A DNA stretch of 64,000 nt from Halictus rubicundus. Taxonomy: Eukaryota; Arthropoda; Insecta; Hymenoptera; Halictidae. Where the stretch lies: contig NC_135164.1 of assembly GCF_050948215.1 (NCBI RefSeq), forward strand, positions 8,375,116 through 8,439,115, read 5' to 3'. Under the pieces are notes generated by a model. The model ran no database searches. It worked only from the letters and a program-made list of their open reading frames with translations, and had not been told where the DNA came from. The translations under genes and the position numbers were made by a program. Positions 35,401 to 50,022 of the stretch are shown piece by piece (the first letter of the stretch is position 1; each line of letters opens with the position of its first letter).

Positions 35401-38400
35401 CCGGTAACGGAACATCCTGTCTATCGACACACCGAAAGGTTGGACAACCAGAAATGATTTTAATCGTCGCATGACTATCGAAAGCCGAGGAGGAGAATAT
35501 ATCTTTTCACCGAAGTTACATCGCATCCGCCCGTAGGAGCAGTCGGTGAATAACTCGAGGAAACGATTCTCGAATTAAGGAAGTTTACGTAAGTCGAGGA
35601 GCGGCTTTGATATTCGCGTGCGAAATCTACGAACGGAATAACAGCGTGACGATCAGATAGGACACCGATTCGAGCGCACCGTTATCTCGCAGTTCGTTGG
35701 CAAAGGACAGAGCTTTATGCACAACTGCAACTGCAACTGCACGCAGTAGGTACGTAGCTACCGGCTCTAGGCGGTGCAATGGCGAATGCGGTTGCGCAAC
35801 CGCTCATTACACGAGAAACCACGCCGCGCTGAATCCTCGGGATGAAGGTTGAACTGACCATCTGCAACCGTTAAATAAATTCGCCACCGCGGTGCAACAA
35901 TGTTGCTAACCCGTAATCCTCTTGCCACACTGCCAAGTCCATCGCTGACGATCGTGACAATCGCTCGTCATAACGTGTCATTCATTATTATCGTCACAAT
36001 GCGTCTTTTGTCCCTCATCTCTCTAATGCTTTACAATAGATACATCGAGTCTTTAAATCTTGTGTTGATCCAAGTTAGCACATTTATCTCTACTGGATCA
36101 ATCTGTATCGAGGCTTTCAGCATTGGATTAATCCTCTCCGATTCGTTTAATATTCATTAACGCTTGTCGCCATCCTCTTTCACAAGCGGATTTATGTCTC
36201 GCAGAATTTTCTTAGGGGAGACGAAATCGCTAATTAAATGATCCCCATAGACAACGTATTTAACGAGGTATTTAACGTCGAACACGTCTCGCGAGAATTC
36301 TTACGAATTTATGGAAATCATAAAGCCACTTTGACGACACTAATTTGATAGGCAAACATCCGAAACGTGCCAGTGTGGAAGGTCATCAAATTTGAATATT
36401 CTGATCGACAACGGGTCTTGGTGAGCCTATCTTGATGAACCTCTGCGAGACAGAATCGAGTGGTATAGTTATCAAAACTCGCTGTGTCTATTTTTGAGAA
36501 ATGTTGAGATATTTATTACAAAAATGTATATATAATTTTTTATTGTTAGTAGCATTACGCTTTGCAAAAAATATGTTCAAATTTTCACTTTAAATACTGA
36601 GCAACTAAAATTCATACATATCTCAAAATTTAGGTGATACCGCCAGTTTCGATACAAATACCTGGAGGTCCGGAGATTTTGCGAAAAGTGGATCCACCAA
36701 ATTGCAAAACCTTGGGAGACAATATTGTAGAAAATTGTGGTAACTTTACAACAGATTGATGAAACTGTTATTTCAGAGGAAATTCTGCAAGAACTTTCAC
36801 AATCACCTAAGCTACGGCGGTTGCTGAAATGATTTAGTGAGAAATCATTTATTTATTTCAAGTGCCGTAATAATTTGAACATCCAGCACTGGGTGGAGTA
36901 TCGTTATTTAACGACGAGAAGAGTCGAGTGGGAGTCAAAACAGTTGCGCGTTATCCGTGCATTAACAAATACGAACGGCACGTCTGGTTGACAAGGCGGT
37001 CCTCCCGGTGTTAATTAAAAATTCTGTCCGTGCGCATTAGCGGTATTGAGCAGAACGTGGTAATCCTACGTGCGCGGGTACAAATCTGGGTTAATCGGCT
37101 TAACAGCTCGTCCGGTAAAGGAACCGGATGACGAAAAAGGAGGATAAACGAGGCTTAAGTGGACGAAACGCATGATTCTGCACGGACGTAATCGAAGTAA
37201 CCGTCACTCAATCGGTAAGCATCGATATCCCACCCCTTCTTTTTCCTCTTTTGTAACTGCATTACAACGAACGTGCTAATTCCCCAGCAAATTGCGCGTG
37301 CGTCGTGAGTCGGCTTTATTGCAGCTGTCTCGTTACAAATGGCGACGAAGTTGACACACCTCTGGCTATAGTTTGTTTTCCGGGATCTGTAATGTTATCA
37401 TGTCACAGATACATTATCGTAGACATCGTTATTCGAGAAAACTAGACTTTTGACGTTTTCAGGCGAACGCGTATCCTAATCGTTCAATTTTATTTATTGC
37501 CGCGTCAAGTCCTGCATTCAACAAATATACAGGCTGTCCGATTTGAAGCGGACTTCATATTTCAAACAATAGTTGTATGGTTTCTTGGGGACATACTTCT
37601 GTGCTCATGATTTTCTCCATGGAGGACTAGAGGGCATACGAAGGTCACTTTATATTTATATTTAATATTCATCTCTATCGATATAGTAAATAATGCTGAA
37701 TCTGAATCCACAAATAGGTATATTATTAATAGTAATATAAGGTATAATATGGTAGATATATTATTAGTTACACATTAAATTAGTATTTTAATTTTTAAAC
37801 ACAGGTTAACGCTGGAAAACTTTGATAACTGTCGACACTAAGCAACAAAGTATCGTTGTATAAAATAAATTAGTGCGGTATTGTAAATCTCTCATGGTAG
37901 AATTTTCATATGAAGAACGATTGGCGTTAGAATACCGACATTCGTAACCTTGGCCAGTCGTACCGATTGTTGCTAAAAGAAACAACTTTCTCCAATTATG
38001 GGTTCCAGCTCAGTAGAGGTATCCAAATTGAAATATTGGAAATGCAATTTCGTTCGGCAGAAGAACGTAATTTTGCGCGTGCAATCACAGGAAAATTATG
38101 GTTCTTTGACGCGGAAAGAAATTCAGGCTTAACCAGAGACTGGTAGCGAGTCGACGAAGAGAACGATAAAAATGAAGGTTCCGCGGAGGAATTCAACGGA
38201 AACGCGGCATGTCAACCCGAATGTCAAACATAATGTCCCGTGGATAACCGAGTTAGAAGCAGAAATCGATCGGCATAATAAGCTTTGACGTTTCACGATC
38301 CTCACGTGATCGCAAGGCCAACGTCGACAGGCTCCTGTCGAGGAAGAGCATGTTTCTTTGCTTATGTCATTACTCAACCGCCTTGGGTGACTCTGCTACA

Positions 38401-40531
38401 CCAAACAGAAATAACTTGTGCCATATTCAATCAAGGTTTAACGACGGAAAATTAATATTAATGCTAAAAACTTATTATTTGACATATACATTGACTAATG
38501 GAGGAATCTCTTCCTGGAGATTTGATGCACAGTGACGTAAAAGCAACATTACGAACAGGAGCACGGTTAAGTAATCGCGATAAATATAAAAGGCTTGATT
38601 AAAATTAATTGATTAAAAATATGTGACAGTTTTCAAGGAATTTCTACAGAACTTTGAAAATATGCACGCGGTTGGTGTACAGCATGTATGATATTAAATT
38701 GAATTTTACTAGATCACATTTCTACTTTGTTTTTTAGAAATTCACATTGAATACTGGTATTAATGATATTAAAAAATAAAAATATGGAGCCATATTATTT
38801 CAATAAGAATGCCAAGAGAAAACGAAAAGTGGAAAGTTGTATTCTAATTCTAATATCATTAGACTATGAATATTTATGCAAAATAAACAGCTGAGAACGA
38901 ATTACGATTTCACCTCTTAATATTTTATTATCGAAAAACGGCATGTTTATTATACTCTTCTGGTAATTCCACTATGATCTATTGCGCGTGTATTCGTTTC
39001 TCCCATGAATTCATAAAATCCGCAATTAAAGTCGGAGAGCATTGCATTCAGAAATCAAATATGAGAAACTTGCTCGGTCACTTTTGCCACAATTAAAACG
39101 GAAGTAGAAGCTGAACAAATGAAATTTAGATAAGAAGTTAAACGTTTCTTCGTTCAACATCCTTTCTACATTAAGGAGGTGACACGGTCTTGATCGAGGA
39201 TGACGCCGCGCCGAGTCATCAGAGCCCGTCGAGTCATTAGCCAAGTTTCATTTGCTCTTATGATCCGGTCACCACGTCCGACCATTAATAATATCCTCGA
39301 CCAGTTATCACTTTAATCACTCCAACAAAACACCTAATCGTAACTTCATTATTTAACGCGAAGCGTGGCGTCGAACTGTGAACTGGGCGAGCAAGAAACC
39401 GGAAACTATATTCTTGAAGCCAATTAAGGGTGCGTTTATGTTCCCTGCGATAGAACCTGCTTTAAATTACCTTTCTTTCGCTTATTTATTCACGAGCTCT
39501 GACAATAATACACAGTCGTGTAATAATACCATTCGGACCCGGCAGAGACGCCATTTTTTGGTCTATTCTTCTTATACTCGATTTTTCACACGCTTCCGAC
39601 AAACTCACAAAAAATTGTTCGAACAGAAATTACTCAGAAATTACAACAAATTGCAGAAAATTCGTGAGAAACTCTTTTTATTTGATAAAAAATTTAGATT
39701 TTTTAAACTTTTGAAATAAAATTCTATTTTCGTGTAATCAATTGATAGATCTCTATGCTCTTTAAAAAAGTAGGGATTTCGGGTCGATAATGAATCAGTT
39801 TGTTATTAATTTTATCCCGAAATCCTCTATAGCATCGAACACTGTGCGATGTCAGATACGACGACGACAATTATTCGTGCCCTAGATACTTTCAGATAAG
39901 AGTCAGCTAGAAACGTAATCACAGAGAGAAGAGCATCGATACACACACACACGCTCGTCCCTAATATCTAAATTAAAGCTGCTCCATTTTCGAAAGATAC
40001 GCCAACACGTGGGTTTGTTGCTCGACGAAATCAAAATGGAAAATGTTCTGTCCCTCCTAGACGAACTTAGGCCGCGATACTGGTACCTTGGGGCGACGAG
40101 GTGCATCACCTTCCAGTCATATAGAACTTATGTAACGTCGACACTTATGCGAGTATCAGCTCTCTTTCAACGACTCGGATAATTGATAGTCCGAGTTTCC
40201 CCTCCGGGACTATTTCCTTCCACATTCTTCCTTCCAAACACCTTCGTTCTCTTCGGCCTCGTCTCGCTCCCCGGCTCGTCGTTCCTTCTCTTATACAGGG
40301 TGACTCAACTGCAATAGTGTTTCAACGCAACGCGAGAGTATCGCAACCGAAATATCATTCAGGGAAGAGTCGGGGGAATTACGAACAGCCAAGGAAAAAA
40401 TTAAACAAAACAGAGAGGTAATCATTTCTTCGTTGCTTACATTCAAACATATCTGTTCACACATTTCTGTAATCAACTTCAATAAAATTGTACGATGAAA
40501 TAAACTTCTGATGGAAAAAGAACAAATTTAA

Positions 40532-40724
40532 CACTAGGTTTACGGGACCCGTCAAAATGACGGGTTCTAATATTTTTAATTTACTTGGAAGATACGTGGA
40601 ATTACTCAATAGACTTATTTCCTTATATTATTTAAAAAATGGCTGAAAACTTGGATAGACACATTCTTCTTATTTGTATAAAGCAATGTAAAATACTCAC
40701 TTTTAGTGCTCCGTAAACCTAGTA
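40532..40724. repeat. TTAA MITE family E, 193 bp
   Basis: It starts CACTAGGTTTACGGGACCCG and ends CTCCGTAAACCTAGTA, flanked by TTAA at 40528-40531 and 40725-40728. Just inside the left end lies a perfect palindrome-like ACCCGTCAAAATGACGGGTT. It is inverted relative to the 14284 copy. Confidence 0.85.
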
Positions 40725-41462
40725 TTAAAACGAAAATCATTGTCCTGGTTCCCGAGACATTTGTAAAAATGAGGTTTCCATCATGTCATCTAGATCGACG
40801 CAGACAAAAAAAGATACGTAAATATTTTCCAAAGAACTATAACCTGTGTAAATTTCATAAAAATCGGCGCGTTACACTTGAGTGATGTCCCTCGAAAACT
40901 TTCGTTTCGCACCGCAGTTTTACACCTAATCAAGTTTTCGACAATTTCGCCCTATTACGAATAGCAAGCTAAGACGTCCACAGGTACACTCGAGTGAGGC
41001 GGGACACCCAGTACATATTTCCTCGGACAGCTTTTACTTTTCCTTCTTTTCCTCCCCGTCCACCGTTTTTCTTTCTTTCTTCTTTCGCGGCGTTCTCTTT
41101 CTTCGAGTCTCCGCGGCTCGACCTTTCTCCTCGGCTCCACGCCTCCACACGCTTTGCTCGTTTTATTAATCCTCCCCCCAGATGGAACCCGATTCGCCCT
41201 GCGCGGCACCAGTATCAATTGAACCGTCCGGCTAATTGAATCGAAGACACCGACGCGATCTCTAATTTACGGGTCGTTGATAGGTCGCGATCCTGCCCGC
41301 GCGACCAATATGGGAGTCGTCCAATGGAATGTTCTTCCCGTGCCATAAATTATCGAGATCGGCGCCTCCTTGGCTCTTCGGGAACGATGCACGACGCGTC
41401 TACGAAATATTATCTCCGAAATATTATCTCTGTTAAGTTTAGAAAATCAACGGAACGTGTTT

Positions 41463-41602
41463 ACTCGATATATGTCCAAAACACGGGTCCAGCCAAGGAC
41501 ATATATCGGCCAGGAGATAGTGGGGGGTGAGATAGTAGGGGGTAGTGGGGATAGTCCTGGGACTTTAATCGGCTAGGCATTCGAGACATATATAGAGCAA
41601 TG
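41463..41602. repeat. MITE family B, internally altered copy
   Basis: The left end ACTCGATATATGTCCAAAACACGGG and right end GACATATATAGAGCAATG match the family. The centre is replaced by a G-rich stretch (GATAGTGGGGGGTGAGATAG) that looks like a local duplication. Confidence 0.65.
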
Positions 41603-42349
41603 TCTTTTCGACAACCTTCCGTGAGAACTATAGAAATATATGCTGTTAGCACAACTAGAACGATTTTAGTTGGTTTCCGATCCTCTTCGGGTAGCCGATG
41701 ATTTTTCTCTTTCCCACAATTGTGAAGTATCGCCTCCGTAGACAATTGAAGTGATTATCTTTCAATTAGCCTGAATAGCAGGATCGGAGTATCGCGAGTT
41801 TCTTGTTACGGTAGACAAACGATTTGATGGCTGAAATGGGAAAAACATAAGGTTCCTTGTAACAATACGTACTTGCTCCCAGCGGACCGAAGGGAATGAA
41901 AGGAGACCATTCTTCGTTAGAAAAGGATTCGAGGTTTGCGAACGGAAAATCTACAGGAAGGATCTACAGAGCGAGAATTCGGTGTTCAGAATGCTAAGAT
42001 TGTACTCGTGTATTTACACGTGCCGCAGAGCTGATAACCAGGAGGACAAAGACGTTACTTGTGTCTGTAGTGTAAATAGTTGAACCATGCTTGTAGGCAT
42101 TCTCCCTAGGTTCAAAATAATTTTATAAATTTGAAAACATATTTTGGTTTGGCATCGGAGGGACCGATATTTAAACCGTGTTTAGCATCACTTAATACAT
42201 TACAAATACTTGTAAATACATTATAAACAATTATTATAACCTTTTGAAATATTTACGTTGAACATCCATATTAGTTGTATAATCGTCTGATTAATCAGTG
42301 TAGGAAATAATTTTTTTACATTCCTTCCCAGCAAATCTTTAAACGTAAG

Positions 42350-42527
42350 GTATAGGGTACCAATTACTGTGCCTACATTGTATATATTTATTTTTAAAGC
42401 ATAGTGAACACTGATAAAGGTATTAAATTGTTTTCATCAAAACCAGTTAATATAAAACAAGTATAATTAATATAGGCAGAGCGATTGGTACCCCCACAGT
42501 AATTGGGTCCCTTGCCCTACTTGCAAT
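42350..42527. repeat. Inverted-repeat element family I
   Basis: The left end has GGGTACCAATTACTGTGCCTAC. The right end carries the inverse arrangement (GGCAGAGCGATTGGTACCC, then CAGTAATTGGGTCCC). A partial copy lies at about 51878-51940 with GGAGCCAATTACCGTG and GGTACCAATTACTGTGCC. Exact borders are uncertain. Confidence 0.5.
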
Positions 42528-43227
42528 ATATTTGAACGCGTATTTTCTGCTGTGAAGTATTCGACGGTAACTGTATTCCACGTCTTTTGACTCGAAGATT
42601 CGCAAACGGAGGTCACTTTTACTTTCCATCCTTGACTCGCCGATGCTCAGAGAATGACGTAAGAGATTCTAGACTGTGGAAGTTATGAAAGATATTAAGG
42701 ATCAATTTCCTGCAAATTCGAGTTCAAACGATCCGACCCATCAGCGACAGCGAGGCTGTAAAATAAATCAACGTTGACACGAAATCGGGGAACAGGGATA
42801 CACTTTAGAATTTCTTCTTCCCACGAGAGAAACGCGAGCCTTATAATACTTGATAATGATCCCGGCAAGGATCCGAGTAATAATGGTAATAGCACCGCGG
42901 AATGACAGAGATAATGACGATGTAATGCGAATGTTAATGTAACCCGTGGGCGGACGTCGTAAAATTGGTCGCAAAGGTAACAAAGGGGTTCTTAACCACT
43001 AAGAGGTATCAAATTATAACATCGTTCTCGCGTAAAACTCGCGACAATAGATTACGCACTCAATTTCACCATCCTCTTAAGGATTTTACTATCCGGATAA
43101 CGTGGCATTCGAACGGGAAGAATTCATTTTTAGGATGCTCTTCTCGCCACAGTTATTTCTACACGGCGTTCGTGCAATCATTATACCGAACTAAACCTCA
43201 CAAATTTATTCACCACGCTGTTTTTAA

Positions 43228-43410
43228 CACAAGGTTTACGAGACCTAGATTTTTAATTCACGAATATTGAGATCGCAAACATGGATCCGTGAGGAATCAT
43301 TTAGCAAATTGATTTCTCTAGGTATATATGATATTATTTAAAAAATGGTTACAGATTTTGATAGATATACAAGGAAGTGTAAAATAGTCATTTTTAGTGC
43401 TCTAAAAATA
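43228..43410. repeat. TTAA MITE family E, decayed right end
   Basis: It starts CACAAGGTTTACGAGACC after TTAA (43224-43227) and retains the family interior, including TATATTATTTAAAAAATGGTT-like sequence. The right end TTTTAGTGCTCTAAAAATA is degraded next to TTAA (43411-43414). Confidence 0.65.
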
Positions 43411-44534
43411 TTAATGAGTTAGTAAATCAAATTGACCGTTGTTCCAAGCACCGCCAATTTGTCGCCAGCACCAACAGTAGTACGTAACATTTTGAAATTA
43501 TGCGTACTAAATGAAAAATGAGAATAGAGTCACACAGCACAAAATTCAGTTTCAAACCAAATACAGTAGATAAAATTAAATTACGAATAACGGTTGAAAA
43601 CGTAAACTGAAGTTTAAAATAAAATATACAGAAGATAATACTTAAGTTAAAAATTCGCTCCAATCGAACAACAAAAATGACCAGTTGAATCTTATTACAA
43701 TTCTCTCCTTATCCAAAATGCCAAAAACTAATCCCCAAAAAGCTTGACGAAGAACACAGAAAATACCTGGTGGCAGTAGCCTAATGTCGATGGTTCGGTG
43801 AGAAAGATTGGAAAGCGTGCGCGATATCCTAGATTTCTAAAAAGTGTGTACACACGTACACGTGCTATCAGTAGACCATGAAAACGATATAACAAATTAG
43901 TCACATCCATTCGACGTGCTACTTATTTTCACTAAAACCCAACATAACAGATTGTTAACATCAGTTCAACTGTAAAGCAAAAATAGTCGAGAGTCATTAG
44001 CGGAGTCTGTCTCTCGTGTAACTATTTCTGAGAAGCGTGTACGAGGTTCACAGTGATACCGATCTACCGTCCAGTCTTTTACCCCGTGAGCAGACGCTAT
44101 TATTACCAGAATAGGCTAATAATCTGCCTCGTCACGCGGCATCCTAAATCTTCGGCCGTAAAAAGAACTGGGTGGAAACGGAGTGTACTGTTCTACTACT
44201 TGTTCCCGATCGGTAGGACCGGGGGGATTAACGGGAACATCGAGCTCGTTAAACTCGTTGCAACGCGGTTCACGCTGCACGTGTGATCGTTAAAATCTTC
44301 CAACTTTTTTGCCATTTCGTCAGCCGTCCGCGATCGTACTTTCTCGCTCGACGGGGCGCCATCGTTCGCCTCGTTTACGGCCGCGTGTGTGTATCGACTG
44401 ATACAGGGACACGAGTAAATCACGGTGCAACGGGTGCAGCGAAGCCTGGATTCCTCCGTGCAAATGGACCAGTTGGAAATGGGCCGGTGAACCCGACGGC
44501 AGAAGCATAATTAATGCGACCCCGTCGATATTGT

Positions 44535-44552
44535 ACGCGCGCGCGCGCGCGC
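44535..44552. repeat. CG dinucleotide run
   Basis: About nine alternating CG/GC dinucleotides; potential Z-DNA-forming sequence. Confidence 0.8.
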
Positions 44553-45895
44553 CCGCTCGCGTGACAGTAAATGACAGCATTACGCGCCGCGGGACGATTG
44601 AACTCTACCGATTTATGGTCTGTTGATCGCGTGGATCGGTTATGCCATTTTTTAAACACCACTTCCTTCGTATCCTGCGCGGAAATTATTCGTACCGACT
44701 TCGCGTGCATTCCTTCGTTCGACGGACATTCGTTCGAATTATATGTAGAGGTAATATTAGGGGTACCCATAAGTAATCAATTATTTGCAAGGATTTGGTT
44801 TGCCTTTGGTTTGGTTTTGCCAAGAGGGGGATTGAAAATTTGTCCTTGATACTGATGGAGATTATATAATAAATTAAGAAATAAAAACTTTCAGAATTTA
44901 TTAAGAATTTATTTCAAAGTTTGTTTTAGATTTCAAAATAATTACTTACGGGTCCCCCTAATAGTGGACAGAGAATTTTTCTGCAAAATAAAATTTGTCT
45001 GCATTCATTGCAAGATACAGAGTGGATCTGGTAACTGGGCCGCACTACAACTTTGTTCGTTCTGCAAGAAACAAAATTGTACAGGAACATTTTTTCCTAT
45101 CTGCAAAAGGAACAGAGTTGTAGTCCAGTTCACTTGCCTTAATAATTTGAACGAGTTGAAGATAGATTTTGATTTTGACTTTAATATTTTGGATTTGATC
45201 AGCACATTTATGCCATAAATGTATAAAATTTCCAGTCTAACAAGAAAAATAAAAAGTCTAAAAATAATAGTTTCTAGTGTAATGACTGTGGAGTAAAATA
45301 TTAACGTTTCCCAGATCTTTTCAGGAACGGCCCACGTTGGGAAACTGTGGTATACACGATCGATTAGCTTCCGCGACAGACGCTGGGTTTTTGTGTAACT
45401 TCGAAACTGATATTTCTGAGCATGAAGTAACAACGTCTGCACGCTTTCATTGTAGAGAACGTGGAAAAACACGTTCGAGCGCGTGTCGAATGAACGTGGA
45501 ACAAAATTCCAGATTAAATTACTTTTACTTCCTAAGCTTCCATGTAATCGAACGCGTTTCTTGTTACCCGGTATTACATAGTATCCTCTAGTCTGGGTAT
45601 TCGACGTGGCGCAGAGTATAAGGTATTTATCGTCATAAGTACGTGCATATTCGTTGCATATTTAATATACGCGCGTCGCGGCGTGATAAGGGAACATTCA
45701 TAAATCACTTGGCAATAAACTCGAGCCAATATAAATTCCATCGTGACCGATTCGAACGATACTTGATTCGCGTTGACGCTTTGTACCATATGCTACCTAC
45801 CTCGATCGCACTATGTTATTACGGTTCCCATTAATACGGTAATTCTTTTCACTGAATTCCTTACGCTACAATTATACACGAACAGAAATATTTTT

Positions 45896-46300
45896 CGACA
45901 CAATTAGGAACGCGTTCGTGCTGTAAATATATTTCACGCACTCGTTACAAATGGTCGTGTAAAATGCAGTAACATTACATGGCAAGAGAAATCTTTCTAG
46001 ACACAATTAACAACGTCTTAGTAGATGTATTTCATGCACTCATAACAGTGCACCTGTAAAGTGCAGTAACATCAATATTGTAATCAAGATTATACAGCAA
46101 AAGCAAACTTTTTAGACACAATCAAGAACGTGTTTGTGGAACAGATGTATTTCATGCATTCGTGTCAATGCACGGTGTGTAAAATACGATACATTAACAT
46201 CAGCATTATAATCAACGTTATAAAGAGAAATCCTTTTTTTAGTAAGAATTAAGAACGTATTTATGGAGTAGATGTATTTAATGTAGTATCGCCTGTAATT
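45896..46300. repeat. Degenerate tandem repeat, four units of about 103-127 bp
   Basis: The phrase GACACAATTARGAACG recurs at about 45896, 46000, 46115 and 46241 (last copy AGTAAGAATTAAGAACG). Each is followed by GTAGATGTATTTCATGCACTC-like sequence and, in three units, AAAATGCAGTAACAT-like sequence. Spacing grows from 103 to 127 bp. Confidence 0.7.
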
Positions 46301-49300
46301 AACCTTATAATTAATTTAACGAAACAAATTATGAGTTCCTGTGTGTTTATAAACTGTTATAGTTTCAGATGATTTCTCGAAGTCTTGAAAAGATAATTTC
46401 TGTGGGTTTTAAACAAAATTTTGTTACACGATTCGCGAAGAAACAGACAATCTCGACAATTCGAAAGCAGCAACAGTGAGGATACTAGGCAAGATTAGTT
46501 CATTGTTTTTGTAATTTTCCGTTTCGTTTCATTATTAATACCGCGTAACAGAAATAAATTTCTGCCGGTAAACAGCGAAACGCCTAAAAGCGTTTGAAGA
46601 AATCGTTACCCGACGATTCGGCTTTAATTGCATTAAGTAGCCGAGAAACGTATGCTGCGCACAGTCAATTAGTAACAGCGAGGTGATTTTGACCGGAAGT
46701 AGGAAACGCGGCAGAGCTAATTAAAAGAGACGTAGTCAGTGAGTAACAATTCTGGTTGTGTACGATAGACTGATAATGTTCAGAATTAGCGGATGACAAT
46801 TAGAGATAGGACAAAATATATTTATGAATAGGTTCGAATCTAATTAGACAGCTTTTAATCCGAGAAAACATTCTAAACCAGAATTTAAATTAGATCGATT
46901 AGAATTCATCAAAGGTATTATGCAAAGTGTTCATTAGAAGGAGTTTCTGGCACTCGACGAATCTTTTCGAAGAAATGATTACCGTACGTTTGCTTGTTTT
47001 AAACAACATCTTAATTGCTTCACTTGTTTTTACTCAACATGTTAAGATACGTTTTGCATACGCTGTGCGTAACGCGATCGTGGTATAGTTATGCAGTACT
47101 CTACTCGGTGAATACGGAAAATGAAACACCATTACTTTACCGAGTTGCTATAGCTAACCGACACTGAAACTCATCTCTATGACTTGTAAGTTTGTTTTCT
47201 AGCCGGCTTTCGCCACATTATTCATCTCCGGCTTCAAAATACCCTAACTTCGCCTTATTCACCGGCTCCTATGTCTGGAGACTACAGTCTAATCACTACC
47301 TCGCATCATAAATCATACAAAGCAGTGGTTCTTAAAGATTTAGTTAATCTCATACTAATCTCTCTAACAATCTATAGAGCCGATGCTCCAAGTACCGGAC
47401 ATATAAGCTTTTCTTTTTTTAAATAATATCAAATTATACGCCTCTTCCTTGTATTGTGGTTAAATTAATCCTTAACGTGAGCTATTGGGACCGATGCTGC
47501 CCCACGCAAATTTATGCTAATAATTATTTAACGCGTAACAATATAACTATTTGTGGATTCATTCGTTCATTGCGAGAGTGTTGCTGGTTTGCGAGAACTT
47601 AGGTTTGCGGGTACATGCTGAACTTGATTCCATCTGTAGTGACAACGTTTAGATAAGAAGATACGCGTCTGCAGAAGGCGCAAAGTGCGAACCGTTCGTT
47701 TTTAGCGTCACGGATGACAGCAACTAATTGCTTGACGCTGTTGGTACGCGTGCACGTAACGCACGTGTTTAAAAGGTTTCTGGTTACTAGTGATTTATGG
47801 TGGCTGATAATGTCACGGAAGGTTCAGTCCGCGTCTTTTCGTTCATTTAAGGCAGTCGTTTCCCGCAATCGTTTTATCTCCGCGGCTGACCCTCGTCACG
47901 ACTAACTGAATTTCCCGTAAAAGATATTAGACTACACGCGATGACCATCTCACGCGTGGGTCATCAATTATACACGGCTGTATTAGAGAACAAAGTAATA
48001 AATCCCGTTCGAAAAATGAATAACGAATAACGCAGTAATCAATTCAGTTAGAGCTGGCTGCATCGATTATTGTGCTCCTAATGTAGGGCTACCGCAGAAA
48101 AAGTTGATCATCACTTGTCTAGATTTATCATTTCAATTTGAAAAGAACAGACTGAACGCTTCTTAGGCGAATCTCGAGGAAATTAACAGCTTCTAATTGA
48201 ACTGTTGGTGCCACAGTAGTAGTAGTGTAGTTTTCAAAAATTAGTTTTTGCTTATCTTCATCTAATCACATCTGGTCTGCTGTGTAATCATGGTTGGAAA
48301 GATTCAATTACTTCATGTCTAATTTTAACAATCTTGCTTTTTCTAATAGCAAATTTACGTCAAATATGTACTATTATTTTTGGAATTGATAAACACGGTA
48401 ATAGCGGTGGAAGGAGCCATTAATCAATTGTCTATGTATCTGTGCATATGTGTGAGATTAATCGAGAATCATAAATCAGAATCATAATTTGTAATCACGA
48501 CGTGAAAGATTATGTCAAGTACCCACTCTAGCAATCACAGACGCTGGCATAAGATTATGCATTTTCTTGAAGGAGATTAATATGCCAAAATTAGATTGAT
48601 TAACTGGGTGACTGATAGTTTTGCACAATGTTTATAAAATAATGCTGCTGCGTGGAAAATCACATTTAATGTCACATTACTTTTTCAGATAAATATTTCA
48701 CTGAAAGACAATTCTGCAGCAATTGCTACATTAATTACTAATCGATATAATTATACATATATTTATGCATTTATTTGTAGATTTTTGCATCGTTACAGGA
48801 AAAGGATGAAGAAAATTTATATGTTGTAAAATTTTTCGAACAATAGAAGTCCGAGTTAAGTACAGCTGTATCTAGTAGGCTTGTAAATATTTTTTCTTCG
48901 ATAATGAAACGTATAGAATTAAAAGTGTACAAATAAGGATACAACAATAAACTGACCAAAGGAACTCTCGTTGCGTAAAGATGCAAGCGTGAAGCACAGT
49001 ATGTGTATTAACTATATTCAATCCTGCGTCGCGAACTATTCATTTCTCCCGTCATCAACGACGACATTATTCATTTCACCTTTGATCAAGAGCCGCCATC
49101 ACATAAGATTATCGGGAGATCCTCAACTTTCTTCGCAGTTTTCCATTTGATGTATCATCAGGCAAAAACATACCTCTCTTCCCATGCTAACTATCGAAGA
49201 AACTGCAGTCCTCACGTTCCAGAATATTCTTCTGCAGTAAATAAATTAATCTTAGTTTGTCAGCTGCGAGATAGTATCAAATCTAGCGAGTTAGCGTACA

Positions 49301-50015
49301 CAAGAGTGCAATTAATTCTCCATTAACCAGCCATGTTAATGTCAACGAGCCAGTAGAAATTTAACAGATCGGTATAGGCGGTTTCTCACAGGTACTTGGG
49401 AATCGTTCACTATGTCTATAGCCGTCGAATAAATATCGTGCAACTTTGTCCTGAAAACTAATCAACATTATCAAGCAACTGTTAACTATTTGCGCTCCGT
49501 TGGTGCTTTTGTTGGGACATTCTTCATTTGCATTAGAACAATGTAAAACAGTAATAGAAGTACATCAGTTTCGCATACATTTGATTATTAAGGGATTGCT
49601 TAATTTTAGAGGATAATTTTCCTTTTCGTCGTATTCCATATGTAGGAAACAATTAAAATTGCTCCGAAAATGTCTTATTAAGGACCGAGGTACTAATTCT
49701 ATTAGGTAATAGTCTTAAGCTTCGCTGGAAAATATGAACAATCTTATTGCAGTCCACAATTGGCACAATATAACACAAGCAATAATAAAGAACTAAGACA
49801 GTTCCCTTCCAATAATGAAAATTATTCGGAAAACTGAATGTTTTTACGGCGATCTTAAGCCGTTAAGTCCAAGTTCGCCTAATCCGTGGAATTAACGATT
49901 AACATTTTTTTAGTGTAAGGGTCTCGTTAATATGGTTATTACAGATCACATTGACACAGTTAGTTTTTGAAAATGAATTTTGTCCAGCTAACTGTGGCAT
50001 TCCAACGAGCAGCGC
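46301..50015. other. Noncoding block
   Basis: AT-rich, with only short open frames and no repeat I can define. Nothing functional is recognised. Confidence 0.5.
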
Positions 50016-50022
50016 GCGGCGC

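Larger units (their letters stand above)
27058..45895. other. Noncoding block (intron or intergenic) without a supported gene
   Basis: I find no exon with good borders and no recognisable protein. It contains MITEs (29369, 40532, 41463, 42350, 43228), microsatellites and homopolymer G (32475-32486), and pieces resembling each other near 13080-13260 and 34960-35180 (GGTACCRACTTGAAA context), probably an old dispersed repeat. Confidence 0.5.

Noticed and set aside
46828..46845. GGTTCGAATC, a tRNA B-box-like motif
   Set aside because: No A-box, anticodon stem or acceptor stem can be built around it.
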